DNA of 64,000 nucleotides from Paraeggerthella hongkongensis (GCF_003340345.1 NZ_PPTQ01000002.1:62001-126000), one strand, 5' to 3'. Shown: positions 1-9,384, counted from the stretch's first letter. A program made the numbers and translations. Notes: generated by a model from the letters alone, not told the origin.

Positions 1-389
1 GCGCGGTCGATTGCGGCCATGCGCAAAGCGCTGAAAAGGCACAAGGTTGGGACGAATATCATGGGGACGTAGTACAGGTACCAGTACGCGATGGTCAGGG
101 ATTCGTTTGCGGTCCTGTATTTCACGAGCACTTCTCCCAGCCAGCATATAAGCAGAATCGCGATGATCACGAGGTAGCGTTTTGTGGCGGCATCCGAGCA
201 CCGCAGGCAAACCGAGAACGTCCAGACAACCAGCAGGGGAGCAAGAAGGATCATCGCGCCTGCTGCGTCGGCCGGTCCAAGGTTTGCTCTCGGCTGCGAA
301 GGCTCGGGCGCGGGCGCGTTCGAGAAGAGCTGCAGCGAAACGACTGCGGCCGCGAGAACGACCGCGCCGATGAGGGCGCACGCGCGCAC
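1..389 (-). CDS. Partial polytopic membrane protein, possibly a sensor kinase N-terminus
   Basis: Seen: the minus frame stays open from the window edge and reads as alternating hydrophobic segments. There is a first helix (about ALIGAVVLAAAVVSLQLF), then LLAPLLVVWTFSVCL, then YLVIIAILLICWLGEVLV, then a helix beginning YLYYVPMIFVPTLCLF. The start is unclear. GTG at 389 is the first plausible start codon. A purine-rich stretch (GGGGAGGTGAGGGG) lies about 60 nt further upstream, but no usual start codon follows it in frame. Inferred: this could be the sensor half of a histidine kinase or of a membrane-bound regulator; the catalytic part lies outside the window. Function not assigned. Confidence 0.6.
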   Translation of the reverse strand, partial: MRACALIGAVVLAAAVVSLQLFSNAPAPEPSQPRANLGPADAAGAMILLAPLLVVWTFSVCLRCSDAATKRYLVIIAILLICWLGEVLVKYRTANESLTIAYWYLYYVPMIFVPTLCLFSALRMAAIDR

Positions 390-496
390 GCGCCTGTCGA
401 AGCGGCTGCTTTCCGTTGCTCGTTTCCCCGTGGATGCGATGGTCCCCTCACCTCCCCGTATCCTGATAGCAGAATAATGGCTGATGCCCTTGCGGG

Positions 497-808
497 TTAC
501 AAGGCTTTCGGGTGCATTGTTGGAGTGTTGTCGACTTGAGGGCTCGAAGCGTTCGGCTTTCGAGTCCCGCTTTTCTTCGGGAGCGTTGCGTGGCGCACCG
601 GGGACGTGGTTCGCAAGGGCGACTGCGCCTGCAGGGCCTCTTTCTCTTTCGCGTTCACTTTGCGACGACGGTCGGCCGCCCGTTCCACCCAGGCGTCGCG
701 CGCCTTCTCGCTTTTGAATTCGTGCAGTACCGGCGACGTTTTCACGAACTTTTGCCCCATGCCCATTTCGTGACTGTCTTGGACCGCGTAATATGCCTTG
801 GCCTTCAT
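497..808 (-). CDS. Small hypothetical protein, 103 aa
   Basis: Seen: a soluble, charged protein starting MKAKAYYAVQDSHEMGMGQK. A basic central helix (residues about 33-58, rich in K, R, E and A) is followed by a low-complexity tail rich in T, S and P. The ATG has a GGAG about 8 nt upstream. There is no membrane segment or Cys cluster, and I do not recognise the family. A perfect palindrome of the GTTAG-N6-CTAAC type sits about 90 nt upstream (894-915). Inferred: it belongs to the same regulon as the AraC/ECF loci near 48-55 kb, which carry the same motif. Confidence 0.65.
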   Translation of the reverse strand: MKAKAYYAVQDSHEMGMGQKFVKTSPVLHEFKSEKARDAWVERAADRRRKVNAKEKEALQAQSPLRTTSPVRHATLPKKSGTRKPNASSPQVDNTPTMHPKAL

Positions 809-893
809 GACGCTGCTCCGATGCTCGTTGGAGAAGATGGGGCAGGGTGGAAGCGCCCTGCGGCCCGCACCTTCTGTAGGCGTTGCTTGTTTG

Positions 894-915
894 AAAGTTA
901 GTTTATACTAACTTT
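894..915. promoter_or_regulatory. Palindromic operator candidate, GTTAG-N6-CTAAC type
   Basis: Perfect 9-bp arms, AAAGTTAGT and ACTAACTTT, are separated by 4 nt. The core is GTTAG at 897-901 and CTAAC at 908-912. It lies between the end of the kinase gene and the start of the small hypothetical gene (both minus strand), about 90 nt upstream of that gene. The same core occurs at 48112, 49421 and 55324. Confidence 0.65.
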
Positions 916-951
916 GAGGAGATGCAAGAGCGTCCCATGCGCGCGGGGACG

Positions 952-2247
952 CTATGCGGGCTGCTGCTCCAGGGGAATGGCGATGCGGGCGACGAACGCG
1001 CCGCCGACGGTTTCGTACAGGGACATGCCCCCGTGCTTTTCCACGATGGCGTCCACGCTTTTGATGCCGAAGCCGTGTCCTTGTTCGGACGTCGTCGGTC
1101 TGTCGTTTTCCATGGTCACGGTCTTGCAGCAGGGGTTTTCGACAAGGACCAGCAACGTGCGGTCGTCGGCGCTCGTAATTGCCAGGCGAACCTCGCGGTT
1201 TCGACCGTCGTGCACGTTCGCGCAAGCGGTCACGGCGTTTTCCAGCAGGTTCGACAGCAGGGCGCACCACTCCGTGTCGCTTAGCGGCACGTGTCGGGAA
1301 AGGCTCGCCGTTACCTGCATCGACACGCCAAAGTGATGTGCCTTTGCGGAAAACGAGGACAGTATCAGGTTCGTCGTCTCGTCGTTGCAGAACCGCTGCG
1401 GAGTGATGTCGTCAAGGTCGGCTTCGATTTCCGCTAGGTACTCCTTGAGCTTTTCGGCGTTGCCTTCAGCAACCAAGTTGCTGACAAGCGCAAGGTGGTG
1501 GCGCATGTCGTGTCGGTAGGCTGCCGTTTGCGCGGTTGTCTCGCGCAATCGGCTGAGCTCGAGCTTGGCCTGGTCGAGCTGCGCTGCGGCGGCTTGCTGT
1601 TCCTGAAGCAGCACCTGCTTTTCGCGCGTGTTTTTGAATACGCGAAAGACCAGGTAGTACGACAGCACCGTAAGCACAAGGGGTACCAGGCGCGCGTTCA
1701 GCCCGGCAGGCAGGTCCGTGATGGAGAAGCTGCCCCGCGTTGAGAACGCGTACAGTTCGTACGTCAACGGAATCAGGGAGAACCGAGCGAAATCGCCGGG
1801 TTCGCCGTGCTTGAGCGCGTAGGCGACCAGGTTGCGGAATCCCTTTGCGGCCACAAGAAGCATCAGCGCGCACGTTGCGGCAAAGATGGCCAGCTCGGTC
1901 CAGGGCCCGGTTTCCCCGAATAAGCGCGCGACCGAATCCACGATAACGGGGACGGCGCAGGACACGAATGCGGTGAGGAACGCGAACGCCACCTTCCATC
2001 CACGATACGGGGAGATGATCGAGAATCCGATGAGAATCGGGACGTGCATGATCAGGGCGTATGCGTGCGCGTAGGCGGTGCGCCCGAACAGAAGGAACAC
2101 GGCGACGTTGACGATGATTGTGCCAAGGGCGAATGCGATCGCGATCTTCTTGCGCTGCGGCGGGATCTTGGCGGGCTGCACGTCGAGCAATACCCACATG
2201 AAGGCAACGGCGTAGACGGGCAGGATGAATACGGGTACGAGCGACAT
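952..2247 (-). CDS. Membrane sensor histidine kinase, AgrC/GHKL type
   Basis: Seen: 431 aa. Six or so hydrophobic segments fill residues 1-210. A coiled-coil-like linker rich in Q, A and L (about 211-240) leads to the phospho-acceptor motif RHDMRHHL (His near residue 246), an N box (LLSNLLENAVTAC) and a G box (GHGFGIKSVDAIVEKHGG). Known: this architecture belongs to the HPK10 kinases that pair with LytTR regulators and often sense peptides or membrane signals. The gene starts 4 nt after the stop of the response regulator gene, so the pair is one operon. The ligand is unknown. Confidence 0.92.
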   Translation of the reverse strand: MSLVPVFILPVYAVAFMWVLLDVQPAKIPPQRKKIAIAFALGTIIVNVAVFLLFGRTAYAHAYALIMHVPILIGFSIISPYRGWKVAFAFLTAFVSCAVPVIVDSVARLFGETGPWTELAIFAATCALMLLVAAKGFRNLVAYALKHGEPGDFARFSLIPLTYELYAFSTRGSFSITDLPAGLNARLVPLVLTVLSYYLVFRVFKNTREKQVLLQEQQAAAAQLDQAKLELSRLRETTAQTAAYRHDMRHHLALVSNLVAEGNAEKLKEYLAEIEADLDDITPQRFCNDETTNLILSSFSAKAHHFGVSMQVTASLSRHVPLSDTEWCALLSNLLENAVTACANVHDGRNREVRLAITSADDRTLLVLVENPCCKTVTMENDRPTTSEQGHGFGIKSVDAIVEKHGGMSLYETVGGAFVARIAIPLEQQPA

Positions 2248-2251
2248 GCCG

Positions 2252-2974
2252 TTACGCCATTTCCGCCTGCATGAACAACCGCTTCAAGTAGGCGGCTTTG
2301 ACCTCGCCGAACAGTCTGCGCGATACGGGGACTGACTCGTCCGAGAACGTGCGCAGGCTTAGCTTCTCCAGCCCTTGAATCTGATCAAGATTGACGATGA
2401 ACGCCCGGTGGGTTCGGATGAATTCGGGTCGGCTGAGAAGCTGCGGCTCGTAGTCCGAAAGCGACCCGGCAACTTCTCGCACGCTCTTGTCGGTCAGGTG
2501 GAAGCGTACGGTTCGGTTGAGCACTTCGACATAGGCCATGCGCGCGAATGGGATGTTGGCGGCCCCGCTCTTGAGCTTAACAGCCAGCCCCGCGTCGTGC
2601 CCTTCGATGTGCAGCCGCAGCTTGTCGAGCATGGGGAGCAGCTTGTCGTAGCTCACGGGTTTCAGAAGGTAATGGAACGCGTCGACCTCGTAGCTTTGAA
2701 CGGCGAATTCGGGTGATGAGGTGAGAAACGCAATCTTGACGTTTTCGTCGAACTCTCGGATTTCCCGAGCGATCTGCATACCGTCGACGAAAGGCATCAT
2801 GACGTCGAGCAGCAGTAGGTCGAAAGCCTCGTTGCGCACGTCATCGAATAGTGCAACGCCGCTGGTGTAAGCGGCGAGGGAGAGGCTGGCTTTCGTTTCC
2901 CGACGGTATCTGTCGAGCAAGTTCGCGAGCACCGCCAGGTCTTTGGGGTTGTCTTCGCAGAGTGCGATGCGCAC
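2252..2974 (-). CDS. LytTR-family response regulator
   Basis: Seen: 240 aa. An N-terminal receiver domain has the acidic pocket (CEDN near residues 6-9), the phospho-acceptor Asp about residue 57 in LLLLDVMMP, and Lys in LLKPVS. The C-terminal part (about 140-240) matches a LytTR DNA-binding domain, including FIRTHRAFIVNLDQI and VSRRLFGEVKAAY. Known: such regulators bind direct repeats upstream of their targets. It is first in an operon with the kinase gene and divergent from the surface-protein gene at 3163. Two ACSGTTTGYG-like repeats lie in the shared intergenic region. Confidence 0.95.
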   Translation of the reverse strand: MRIALCEDNPKDLAVLANLLDRYRRETKASLSLAAYTSGVALFDDVRNEAFDLLLLDVMMPFVDGMQIAREIREFDENVKIAFLTSSPEFAVQSYEVDAFHYLLKPVSYDKLLPMLDKLRLHIEGHDAGLAVKLKSGAANIPFARMAYVEVLNRTVRFHLTDKSVREVAGSLSDYEPQLLSRPEFIRTHRAFIVNLDQIQGLEKLSLRTFSDESVPVSRRLFGEVKAAYLKRLFMQAEMA

Positions 2975-3076
2975 GGTGTTGCCTTTCTGGCCGGTGTTGA
3001 GTTCCTTGGGGTATCGTCGTTGAACGCAACTGGAAACGTCACCGCTTTTCCCGTTCCGTTCATGTTTGAAAATCTT

Positions 3077-3102
3077 ACCGTTTGTGCAGAAAACGGTTTG
3101 CG
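3077..3102 (+). promoter_or_regulatory. Candidate LytTR direct-repeat site
   Basis: Two similar decamers, ACCGTTTGTG (3077-3086) and ACGGTTTGCG (3093-3102), are 16 nt apart start to start in the divergent region between the LytTR regulator and the surface-protein gene. They resemble the family half-site built around GTT. The usual start-to-start spacing is nearer 21-22 nt, so this is only a candidate. Confidence 0.35.
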
Positions 3103-3162
3103 TATTGAATTATATGACATGATTGCCCTCAAAATGCATGAAATTAAACGAAAGGAAAGCCG

Positions 3163-4971
3163 ATGGGTAAACGATGGGCGAGCGCGTTTGCGGGAGCGGT
3201 CCTGCTGCTTGCTTTGATGCCGGTGGCGGCGTTTGCGGCGGAACCCGCTGCGTCGTTTGGCGGCGGCACCGGGTTGGAGGACGATCCGTACCTGATCGAG
3301 AACGAGGCCCAGTTGCGCGCCATGGGAGCCGGACTGAACGACGGCACCCTCTCGAACGCGAGTTTCAAGTTGACGGCGAACATCGATCTCGCTGAGGCTT
3401 GGGATGCTCCTTGCGGGACGTATTCCGGCACCTTCGATGGAGGCGGGAGGACGATCTCCGGCTTGGTTGTCAACGGCGGCGCTTCGCAGGCGTCGTTGTT
3501 CGGCATGGTGAAGGGCCGTATCGTGAATCTGGGGTTGGCGGACGTTGCTGTGACCGGGGGGAACTACGCTGGAGCTTTGGCGTCGGAGTTGCGGGGAGGC
3601 GTCGTTTCGCGTTGCTTCGTTTCGGGTGCGGTCAGCGGCAATGACTCCGTGGGCGGGTTGGTCGGCGCTGCTACCGGCCGCGCGCTTATCGAGAATTGCT
3701 ACAGCACGGCTTCCGTGACCGGATCGGCAAGCTCTATTGGCGGCATTGCGGGCTTCGTGCGCACGGGTGTCAATATCTCGTATTCCTATAGCACGGGCAT
3801 GGTGCAGGGGAAAGAGGTGGTCGGCGGCATCGTGGGCAACGTGGACAACTACCAGGGCGAGAATACCATCAAGAATTGCGCCGCGCTCGGTTCGTCCGTT
3901 ATTGCGACGAGCGGTGCCTCGTCGGCAGGTCGCGTCTGGGGCAACGCTGTAAATGAAAACGTATTTACAGCTTCGAATAATTATGGGTTTGCGGGCATGA
4001 GCGTTGGCATTGGGTCGTCTGATATCGCGCCTGAGAAGGGTGCCGAGACGAAGGACGGCGCGGATGCATCCGCAACGGACATCGTCGACGCATCGTGGTG
4101 GCAGCGTCAAAACGGACTCGGGTTCATGGCGGCTCCTCTGGGCGCTTGGACGTTTTCCTCTGGGAACCTGCCTGTGCTGATGGGCGAGAAGAACCCGATT
4201 CCCACTCATATTGCGTCCGAGGCCGTGTGCACCGTTTCGTTCGACGTTGCTGGCGGCAGCGCCGTGGAACCCCAAACGGTTAAGGCCGGATCGAAGGTCG
4301 CCAAACCGGTCGACCCGGTAAAGAGCGGCGCGACGTTCGGCGGATGGTGCAAGGATTCCGCATTGACGGTTCCGTGGGATTTCGAAAGCGATACGGTTGC
4401 CTGCGATACCACGTTGTACGCGAAGTGGACGGCTTTGGCGCCGGTGTACGTCGACCGCACCATCGTGGACGAAAAGAGCTTGGTCCAGGTGAGTGGGAAG
4501 CTGACCGAGGGCGCTGTGCTCGAAGTGGCGCCCTTGTCCTCGGGCGCTGCGTACCAGGCGGTTTTGGCGCAGGCCGGCCGTGAGGGGCACGACGTGCTTT
4601 CCGCGTACGAGGTGCGCTTGACGGGCGGCTCGTACGAGGGCGCGTTGCGGCTGTCGTTCCCTTTGGATAGGAAGCACGATGGGGAAACGGTCACGGTTCG
4701 CCATCTGAAGGCGGATGGGACCTTGGAGACGATGACGGCCGAATGCGCGAACGGGAAGGTGCTGGTCAGCGTGGGCGAGCTTTCATCTTTCGCCTTGACG
4801 GTGCCAAAGGACGTGCAGGACGGCAAGATCGTGTCGGCGGCTGAGGCTCAGCCTAAGACGTTGGTTAAAACGGGAGATACGTCGAACATGATAGCTATGG
4901 CCTTGATCGCGTGCGTTGCGTTCGGCGCCGTTGCGCTGGGCGCGGTTGGTGTACGCAAGCGCAGCGAATAA
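3163..4971 (+). CDS. Sortase-anchored surface protein with GLUG and InlB-type repeats
   Basis: Seen: 602 aa. There is a signal peptide (residues 1 to about 25, ending AFA-A), then GLUG-like repeats (GGLVGAATG, GGIAGFVR, GGIVGNVD; about 120-240). An InlB B-repeat/Listeria-type module follows, with a VSFDVAGGSAVEPQTVK core and a GGWC...LYAKW ending (about 347-425), then a beta-rich region. The C-terminus is LVKTGD, a hydrophobic helix and RKRSE, a variant LPxTG sorting signal. AAAGGAAA precedes the ATG. Inferred: an adhesin-like cell-wall protein, perhaps controlled by the divergent LytTR system. Confidence 0.9.
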   Translation: MGKRWASAFAGAVLLLALMPVAAFAAEPAASFGGGTGLEDDPYLIENEAQLRAMGAGLNDGTLSNASFKLTANIDLAEAWDAPCGTYSGTFDGGGRTISGLVVNGGASQASLFGMVKGRIVNLGLADVAVTGGNYAGALASELRGGVVSRCFVSGAVSGNDSVGGLVGAATGRALIENCYSTASVTGSASSIGGIAGFVRTGVNISYSYSTGMVQGKEVVGGIVGNVDNYQGENTIKNCAALGSSVIATSGASSAGRVWGNAVNENVFTASNNYGFAGMSVGIGSSDIAPEKGAETKDGADASATDIVDASWWQRQNGLGFMAAPLGAWTFSSGNLPVLMGEKNPIPTHIASEAVCTVSFDVAGGSAVEPQTVKAGSKVAKPVDPVKSGATFGGWCKDSALTVPWDFESDTVACDTTLYAKWTALAPVYVDRTIVDEKSLVQVSGKLTEGAVLEVAPLSSGAAYQAVLAQAGREGHDVLSAYEVRLTGGSYEGALRLSFPLDRKHDGETVTVRHLKADGTLETMTAECANGKVLVSVGELSSFALTVPKDVQDGKIVSAAEAQPKTLVKTGDTSNMIAMALIACVAFGAVALGAVGVRKRSE

Positions 4972-5047
4972 CGAAGAAGGAAGCGAGGGATCTGCTGGCA
5001 GCAAGCGTTGCCTTGTTTGGGTCCTTTCCAAGAAAATGGAGGATGAC

Positions 5048-5488
5048 ATGGAAAAGAGCGGGTCTCAGAAGGTTCTCAAGGTTATTTCGATCATCATGAT
5101 TGTGCTGGGCGTCCTGGGGGTTGTATCGGGGGCGTTGCTGCTGGCCGGAGGCGGTGCTTTGGGCGTATCGGGTATCGATACGGCAAACGACGATGCCGCC
5201 GTTGCGGGTGGATTGACTATGATCGTTGGGTTCGGCTTGCTTTTGTCGTCCGCTTTCAACCTGGTCATCGGCATTTTCGGTCTGCGTGGGGCGAACAACC
5301 CCAGCAAGATCGGCGCGTTTTTCGTTCTGGCGGTTCTGGGCGTGGTGTTCGGCGCGCTCAACCTAGTAGGCACGTTTCTCGGCGGCGCGGAGCTCTCGTC
5401 CATCGTGAGCGCGATCGTGTCCCTGGCTCTGCCCATTGCGTGCGTGATGCTTGCGAACAACATCAAGCATCGGGAAATGCGCTGGTAG
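5048..5488 (+). CDS. Small four-helix membrane protein, 146 aa
   Basis: Seen: four hydrophobic segments rich in G, A, V and L, for example VISIIMIVLGVLGVVSGALL and IGAFFVLAVLGVVFGALNLV, with a short charged C-terminus (NNIKHREMRW). The start at 5048 (MEKSGSQK) is chosen because GGAGG lies 5 nt upstream; the frame is open further upstream but without a site. It may be co-transcribed with the surface protein 76 nt before it. The layout resembles small DUF4064/DUF308-like membrane proteins, but no function can be assigned. Confidence 0.75.
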   Translation: MEKSGSQKVLKVISIIMIVLGVLGVVSGALLLAGGGALGVSGIDTANDDAAVAGGLTMIVGFGLLLSSAFNLVIGIFGLRGANNPSKIGAFFVLAVLGVVFGALNLVGTFLGGAELSSIVSAIVSLALPIACVMLANNIKHREMRW

Positions 5489-5500
5489 AAAACTGCTTTC

Positions 5501-5548
5501 AACTGCGGGGTCGTATGCGGTTCGTGCGGCCGCATAAGCCCCGCAGTT
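5501..5548 (+). terminator. Hairpin terminator candidate
   Basis: Arms AACTGCGGGG (5501-5510) and CCCCGCAGTT (5539-5548), with a further inner stem (TATGCGG/CCGCATA). It lies just after the small membrane protein gene. There is no T-run. Confidence 0.5.
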
Positions 5549-5694
5549 CGCATTTCATCGGTTATTTCGCCGCTCGTGCTTTCGCGCGGGCGGTTTTTTC
5601 GTATGATGGTTCCGCCCGTTCGGCCGAGGCATGTGCGCCTGGTCGGGGCATCTTCATTCCGACACTGTTACATGAATCAAAAGGTGGGTTCGTT

Positions 5695-7275
5695 ATGACG
5701 AAGAAGGTGCTGGTTTCCGAGAAGCTGGCCGAAGCCGGCCTTGCGGTGCTGCGCGACAAGGGCATCGAGGTCGACGTCAAGCTGAAAATGACGCCCGAAG
5801 AGCTGCTTGCGGCCATTCCCGAGTACGACGGGCTCATCGTGCGGTCGGCCACGAAGGTCACGCGCGAGGTGATCGAGGCTGGCGGCAAGCTGCGCATCAT
5901 CGGGCGCGCGGGCGTAGGCGTGGACAACGTCGACGTGGAGGCCGCAACCGAGCGCGGCGTCATCGTATGCAACGCGCCGACGTCGAACATCGTGTCGGCC
6001 GCCGAGCACACCATGGCCCTCATGTTGGCATGCGCGCGTAACATCGCGCCTGCGAACGCGTCCATGCATGCGGGCGTGTGGGAGCGCGCCAAGTTCACGG
6101 GCGTCGAGCTGTACGAGAAGACGCTGGCCATCTTCGGCCTGGGCCGCATCGGTGGCTTGGTCGCCGAGCGAGCCCGCGCGTTCGGCATGAAGCTGATCGG
6201 GTACGATCCGTACTGCAGCCCCGAGCGTGCCGAGCAGCTGGGCGTGACGCTGTACGACGACGTGAACGCCATCGTTCCGCTGGCCGATTTCATCACGGTT
6301 CACCTGCCCAAGACCAAAGAGACCATCGGCATGTTCGGGCCGGAGCAGTACGCCGCCATGAAAGACGGCGTCATCTTGGTCAACGCTGCGCGCGGCGGCA
6401 TCTTCAACGTCGATTCGCTGGCCGATTTCCTGGCGGCGGGCAAGATCGGCGCGGTGGGGCTTGACGTGTACGAAACGGAGCCGTGCCGCGAGAGCCCGCT
6501 GCACGAGTTCGAGAACGCCATCCTCACGCCGCATCTGGGTGCGAGCACGCTCGAGGCTCAGCTGCGAGCGGGCGTGCAGACGGCCGAGTACGTGGCGGCC
6601 GGCCTGGAGGGGTCCATCGTTCCCACGGCGCTCAACATGGCTCCCGTGCCGCCCGAGGTCATGGACACGGTGGGACCCTACGTTCCCGCCTGCCAGATGA
6701 TGGGCAGCATGTTGTCCCAGATTCACGGCGAGGTTCCGCAGTTCTTGAAGCTGACGGCGGCGGGCGCGCTGGCGAACGCCGACCTGTCCATTCTGGTTGC
6801 CGGCATGCTCAAGGGGCTGCTGTCCTACCAGAACACGGCAACGGTCACCCCGGTGAACGCCGAGGCCGTAGCGAAGCGCCACGGCATTCGCATCGATACG
6901 CTGTCGAACGCCGACGCCGCCGGGTACGCTTCCACGGTGTCCATCGTGGCCGACGGCACCGAGGTTGCGTGCACGCTGGCCGGCGAGGCGCAGGCGGCGC
7001 GCCTGGTGTCGCTTTTGGGGTACAAGATGGACATCGCCCCGGCGTCGCAGTCGCTCGTGTTCGAGTACGAAGACGCGCCGGGTCGCGTGGGCACCATCGG
7101 GACCATCTTGGGCGAAGCGGGCATCAACATCACCACGATGCAGATCGGCACGAAGTCGGAGGAGCGCTGTGCGCTTGCATACATGAACGTGGAGGGTTCG
7201 GTCGACGAGGACGTGCTGGCGAAGCTGCGCGCGGGTTTGGCCGACCTCAAGAACCTCTGGTACATCAAGCTGTAA
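5695..7275 (+). CDS. serA: D-3-phosphoglycerate dehydrogenase
   Basis: Role: NAD-dependent oxidation of 3-phosphoglycerate to 3-phosphohydroxypyruvate, the first step of serine synthesis, in the cytosol. Seen: 526 aa, the long form. There is a substrate-binding half ([18 protein letters not shown]), a Rossmann motif FGLGRIG near residue 145, LVNAARGG, the catalytic PHLGAST region, an intervening domain (about 320-450) and a C-terminal ACT domain (ITTMQIG). The frame is open upstream, but [10 protein letters not shown] at 5695 fits the family N-terminus and is preceded by AAGGTGG. Known: the ACT domain in this form often carries serine feedback control. Confidence 0.97.
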   Translation: MTKKVLVSEKLAEAGLAVLRDKGIEVDVKLKMTPEELLAAIPEYDGLIVRSATKVTREVIEAGGKLRIIGRAGVGVDNVDVEAATERGVIVCNAPTSNIVSAAEHTMALMLACARNIAPANASMHAGVWERAKFTGVELYEKTLAIFGLGRIGGLVAERARAFGMKLIGYDPYCSPERAEQLGVTLYDDVNAIVPLADFITVHLPKTKETIGMFGPEQYAAMKDGVILVNAARGGIFNVDSLADFLAAGKIGAVGLDVYETEPCRESPLHEFENAILTPHLGASTLEAQLRAGVQTAEYVAAGLEGSIVPTALNMAPVPPEVMDTVGPYVPACQMMGSMLSQIHGEVPQFLKLTAAGALANADLSILVAGMLKGLLSYQNTATVTPVNAEAVAKRHGIRIDTLSNADAAGYASTVSIVADGTEVACTLAGEAQAARLVSLLGYKMDIAPASQSLVFEYEDAPGRVGTIGTILGEAGINITTMQIGTKSEERCALAYMNVEGSVDEDVLAKLRAGLADLKNLWYIKL

Positions 7276-7282
7276 GATCGGG

Positions 7283-7330
7283 GGGAGAAGTTGCAGCGGT
7301 GCTTCAGAGAAGCGCCGCTCGCCTCCCTTT
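7283..7330 (+). terminator. Hairpin after serA
   Basis: Inner arms AGCGGTGCTT and AAGCGCCGCT (one wobble pair) sit inside outer GGGAG/CTCCC arms, followed by TTTA. This is a plausible terminator separating serA from the leuA promoter. Confidence 0.55.
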
Positions 7331-7373
7331 ACGGTCGGTTTCCCGGAATTGACCGGAGCTCGAAGAATCCCAA

Positions 7374-7402
7374 TTGAATCGGTTGGCTTAATTAGCTATG
7401 AT
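7374..7402 (+). promoter_or_regulatory. Sigma70-type promoter for leuA
   Basis: -35 TTGAAT at 7374-7379, a 17-bp spacer, and -10 TATGAT at 7397-7402. Transcription would begin near 7409, giving a leader of about 78 nt before the leuA ATG at 7487. Confidence 0.65.
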
Positions 7403-7422
7403 TATCAAACCAATTTGAGCAG

Positions 7423-7462
7423 CCTGCCGCCCGCGGCGCCTTTCGGCGAAGCGGGCGGCAGG
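7423..7462 (+). promoter_or_regulatory. Strong hairpin in the leuA 5' leader
   Basis: Perfect 12-bp arms CCTGCCGCCCGC (7423-7434) and GCGGGCGGCAGG (7451-7462) close a 16-nt loop that itself holds a short stem. It starts about 14 nt after the predicted transcription start and ends about 9 nt before the GGGAAGGA ribosome-binding site. There is no T-run and no T-box sequence. Confidence 0.6.
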
Positions 7463-7486
7463 CGTATGACGGGAAGGAATGAGCAC

Positions 7487-9016
7487 ATGACGCGCAAGAT
7501 CGATATCTTCGACACCACGCTGCGCGACGGCGAGCAATCGCCGGGCGCATCCATGAACACCGAGGAGAAACTGGTGGTCGCGCGTCAGCTGCTACGTCTG
7601 AACGTCGACGTCATCGAGGCGGGTTTCCCCATTTCGAGCCCGGGCGATTTCGAGAGCGTCCGCCGCATCGCCGAGCTGGCGGGCGATCAGGCCGTCGTGT
7701 GCGGTTTGACGCGCGCGGTCGAGAAGGACATCGATTCGGCAGCCGACGCGCTTCGCTACGCCAAGCGCCCGCGCATTCACACGGGCATCGGCGTGAGTCC
7801 GAGCCATTTGCGCGACAAGCTGCGCATCACCGAAGAAGAGTGCATCGAGCGCGCGGTCAAGTGCGTGAAGTACGCGAAAAAGTACGTTGAGGACGTGCAA
7901 TTCTACGCCGAGGACGCGGGCCGTTCCGACTACGATTTCCTGGTGCGCGTGATACAGGCCGTCGTGAACGCGGGCGCCACCGTGGTCAACATCCCCGACA
8001 CGACGGGCTATTCGCTGCCCGAAGAGTTCGGACAGCGCATCAAGTACCTGGTCGACGGCGTGAACGGCATCGAGAACGTGAAGATCGCCGTGCATTGCCA
8101 CAACGATCTGGGCATGGCCACGGCGCTTGCCATGGCCGGCGTGAGAAACGGCGCCCGCCAGGTCGAGTGCACCATCAACGGCCTGGGGGAGCGTGCGGGC
8201 AACACGGCCATGGAGGAAGTGGTCATGGCCATCAGGATGCACGAAGAAGAGCTGGACGCGCACACCGACGTGAACACGCGCGAATTCGTGAAGGCCAGCC
8301 GCTTGGTGTCGTCCATCACCGGCATGAACGTGCAGGCCAACAAGGCTATCGTGGGCGCGAACGCGTTCGCGCACTCCTCGGGCATTCACCAAGACGGCGT
8401 GCTGAAGAAGCGCGACACCTACGAGATCATCGATCCGGTGGACGTGGGCGCGGGCCAGAGCCAGATCGTGCTGACGGCGCGTTCGGGCCATGCGGCGCTC
8501 AAGCATCGCCTGGAGGAACTGGGCTACGACTTCGAGGGCGAGGCGCTCGATCAGGTGTACGAGGCGTTCCTCAACCTGGCCGACAAGAAGAAGGAAGTCT
8601 ACGACGAAGACCTGGAGAGCCTGATCAACGAGCGCGATCGCAACGAGCGCGCGCTGTACACGCTCGAAGCCATTCAGATCAGCTGCGGTTTCCCGCTCAC
8701 CCCGACCGCAACGCTCACGCTGCGCGATGCCGAGGGCGAGGTTCGCACGGTGTGCGAGTACGGAACCGGCCCCATCGACGCCGCGTTCAAGGCCGTGGAC
8801 AAGATCGTGCAGGTGGGCAACGACCTGACCGAGTTCACGGTGACCTCCGTCACGCGCGGCATCGACGCCTTGGGCGAGGTGACCGTGCGCGTGACGGCCG
8901 AGGGCGGGGACGCCTATACCGGCCGCGGGGCGGACGGCGACATCATCGTCTCGTCGGCGAAGGCGTACCTGAACGCCTTGAACCGACTGCTTTTGGACAA
9001 GCAGCAGCGCGCGTAA
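7487..9016 (+). CDS. leuA: 2-isopropylmalate synthase
   Basis: Role: condenses acetyl-CoA with 2-ketoisovalerate, the committed step of leucine synthesis. Seen: 509 aa. The HMGL-like TIM barrel begins [17 protein letters not shown], with metal-site motif HCHNDLGMA and [13 protein letters not shown]. The C-terminal part (about 380-509) matches the LeuA allosteric domain. The ATG at 7487 is preceded by GAAGGA. The frame runs further upstream, but that stretch crosses the predicted promoter and is not coding. The gene stands alone; leuBCD are not in the window. Control may involve the leader hairpin. Confidence 0.96.
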   Translation: MTRKIDIFDTTLRDGEQSPGASMNTEEKLVVARQLLRLNVDVIEAGFPISSPGDFESVRRIAELAGDQAVVCGLTRAVEKDIDSAADALRYAKRPRIHTGIGVSPSHLRDKLRITEEECIERAVKCVKYAKKYVEDVQFYAEDAGRSDYDFLVRVIQAVVNAGATVVNIPDTTGYSLPEEFGQRIKYLVDGVNGIENVKIAVHCHNDLGMATALAMAGVRNGARQVECTINGLGERAGNTAMEEVVMAIRMHEEELDAHTDVNTREFVKASRLVSSITGMNVQANKAIVGANAFAHSSGIHQDGVLKKRDTYEIIDPVDVGAGQSQIVLTARSGHAALKHRLEELGYDFEGEALDQVYEAFLNLADKKKEVYDEDLESLINERDRNERALYTLEAIQISCGFPLTPTATLTLRDAEGEVRTVCEYGTGPIDAAFKAVDKIVQVGNDLTEFTVTSVTRGIDALGEVTVRVTAEGGDAYTGRGADGDIIVSSAKAYLNALNRLLLDKQQRA

Positions 9017-9050
9017 GCGTTTCGGCTGCGTGCAAGCTGCTGGCAAGGAC

Positions 9051-9092
9051 CGACGAGGGGTGCGCTGACGAAGGTTGGCGCACCCCTCGTCG
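9051..9092 (+). terminator. Hairpin after leuA
   Basis: Perfect 14-bp arms CGACGAGGGGTGCG and CGCACCCCTCGTCG with a 14-nt loop. No T-run. The rest of 9017-9384 holds no convincing gene. Confidence 0.6.
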
Positions 9093-9384
9093 CGTTGCTG
9101 GGGCGCGGGCGTGCCGGGGTGCGTTGCGCTCGATGCGACGCTTGCGCGCCGGACTCCCGGTTTCCGCGGCTGGCTTCCCGATCGGTTTTTTCGCCTTTCG
9201 TCTTGGAACAGCTTCCGTTCGCCTGTAATTGACACCTGATCACCCACGTTTACGGACCGTTGACGATTCTTCATGAGAAGACGACTGACAGTTCTGCTGC
9301 TCGCGGGGTATGCTAGAGAAAGCGATCGAGGTGAATCGCTATCCTGAACGCATCGCATGCGCTTCCAAGAGAAAGGATGCACAA

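Noticed and set aside
2797-4704. Minus-strand frame of 635 codons
   Set aside because: Spans parts of the response regulator, the promoter region and the surface-protein gene in the wrong frame; no domain content.
7398-7418. Possible leader peptide MIIKPI before leuA
   Set aside because: Its ATG lies inside the predicted -10 hexamer TATGAT and it has no ribosome-binding site, so it would not be transcribed from its start.
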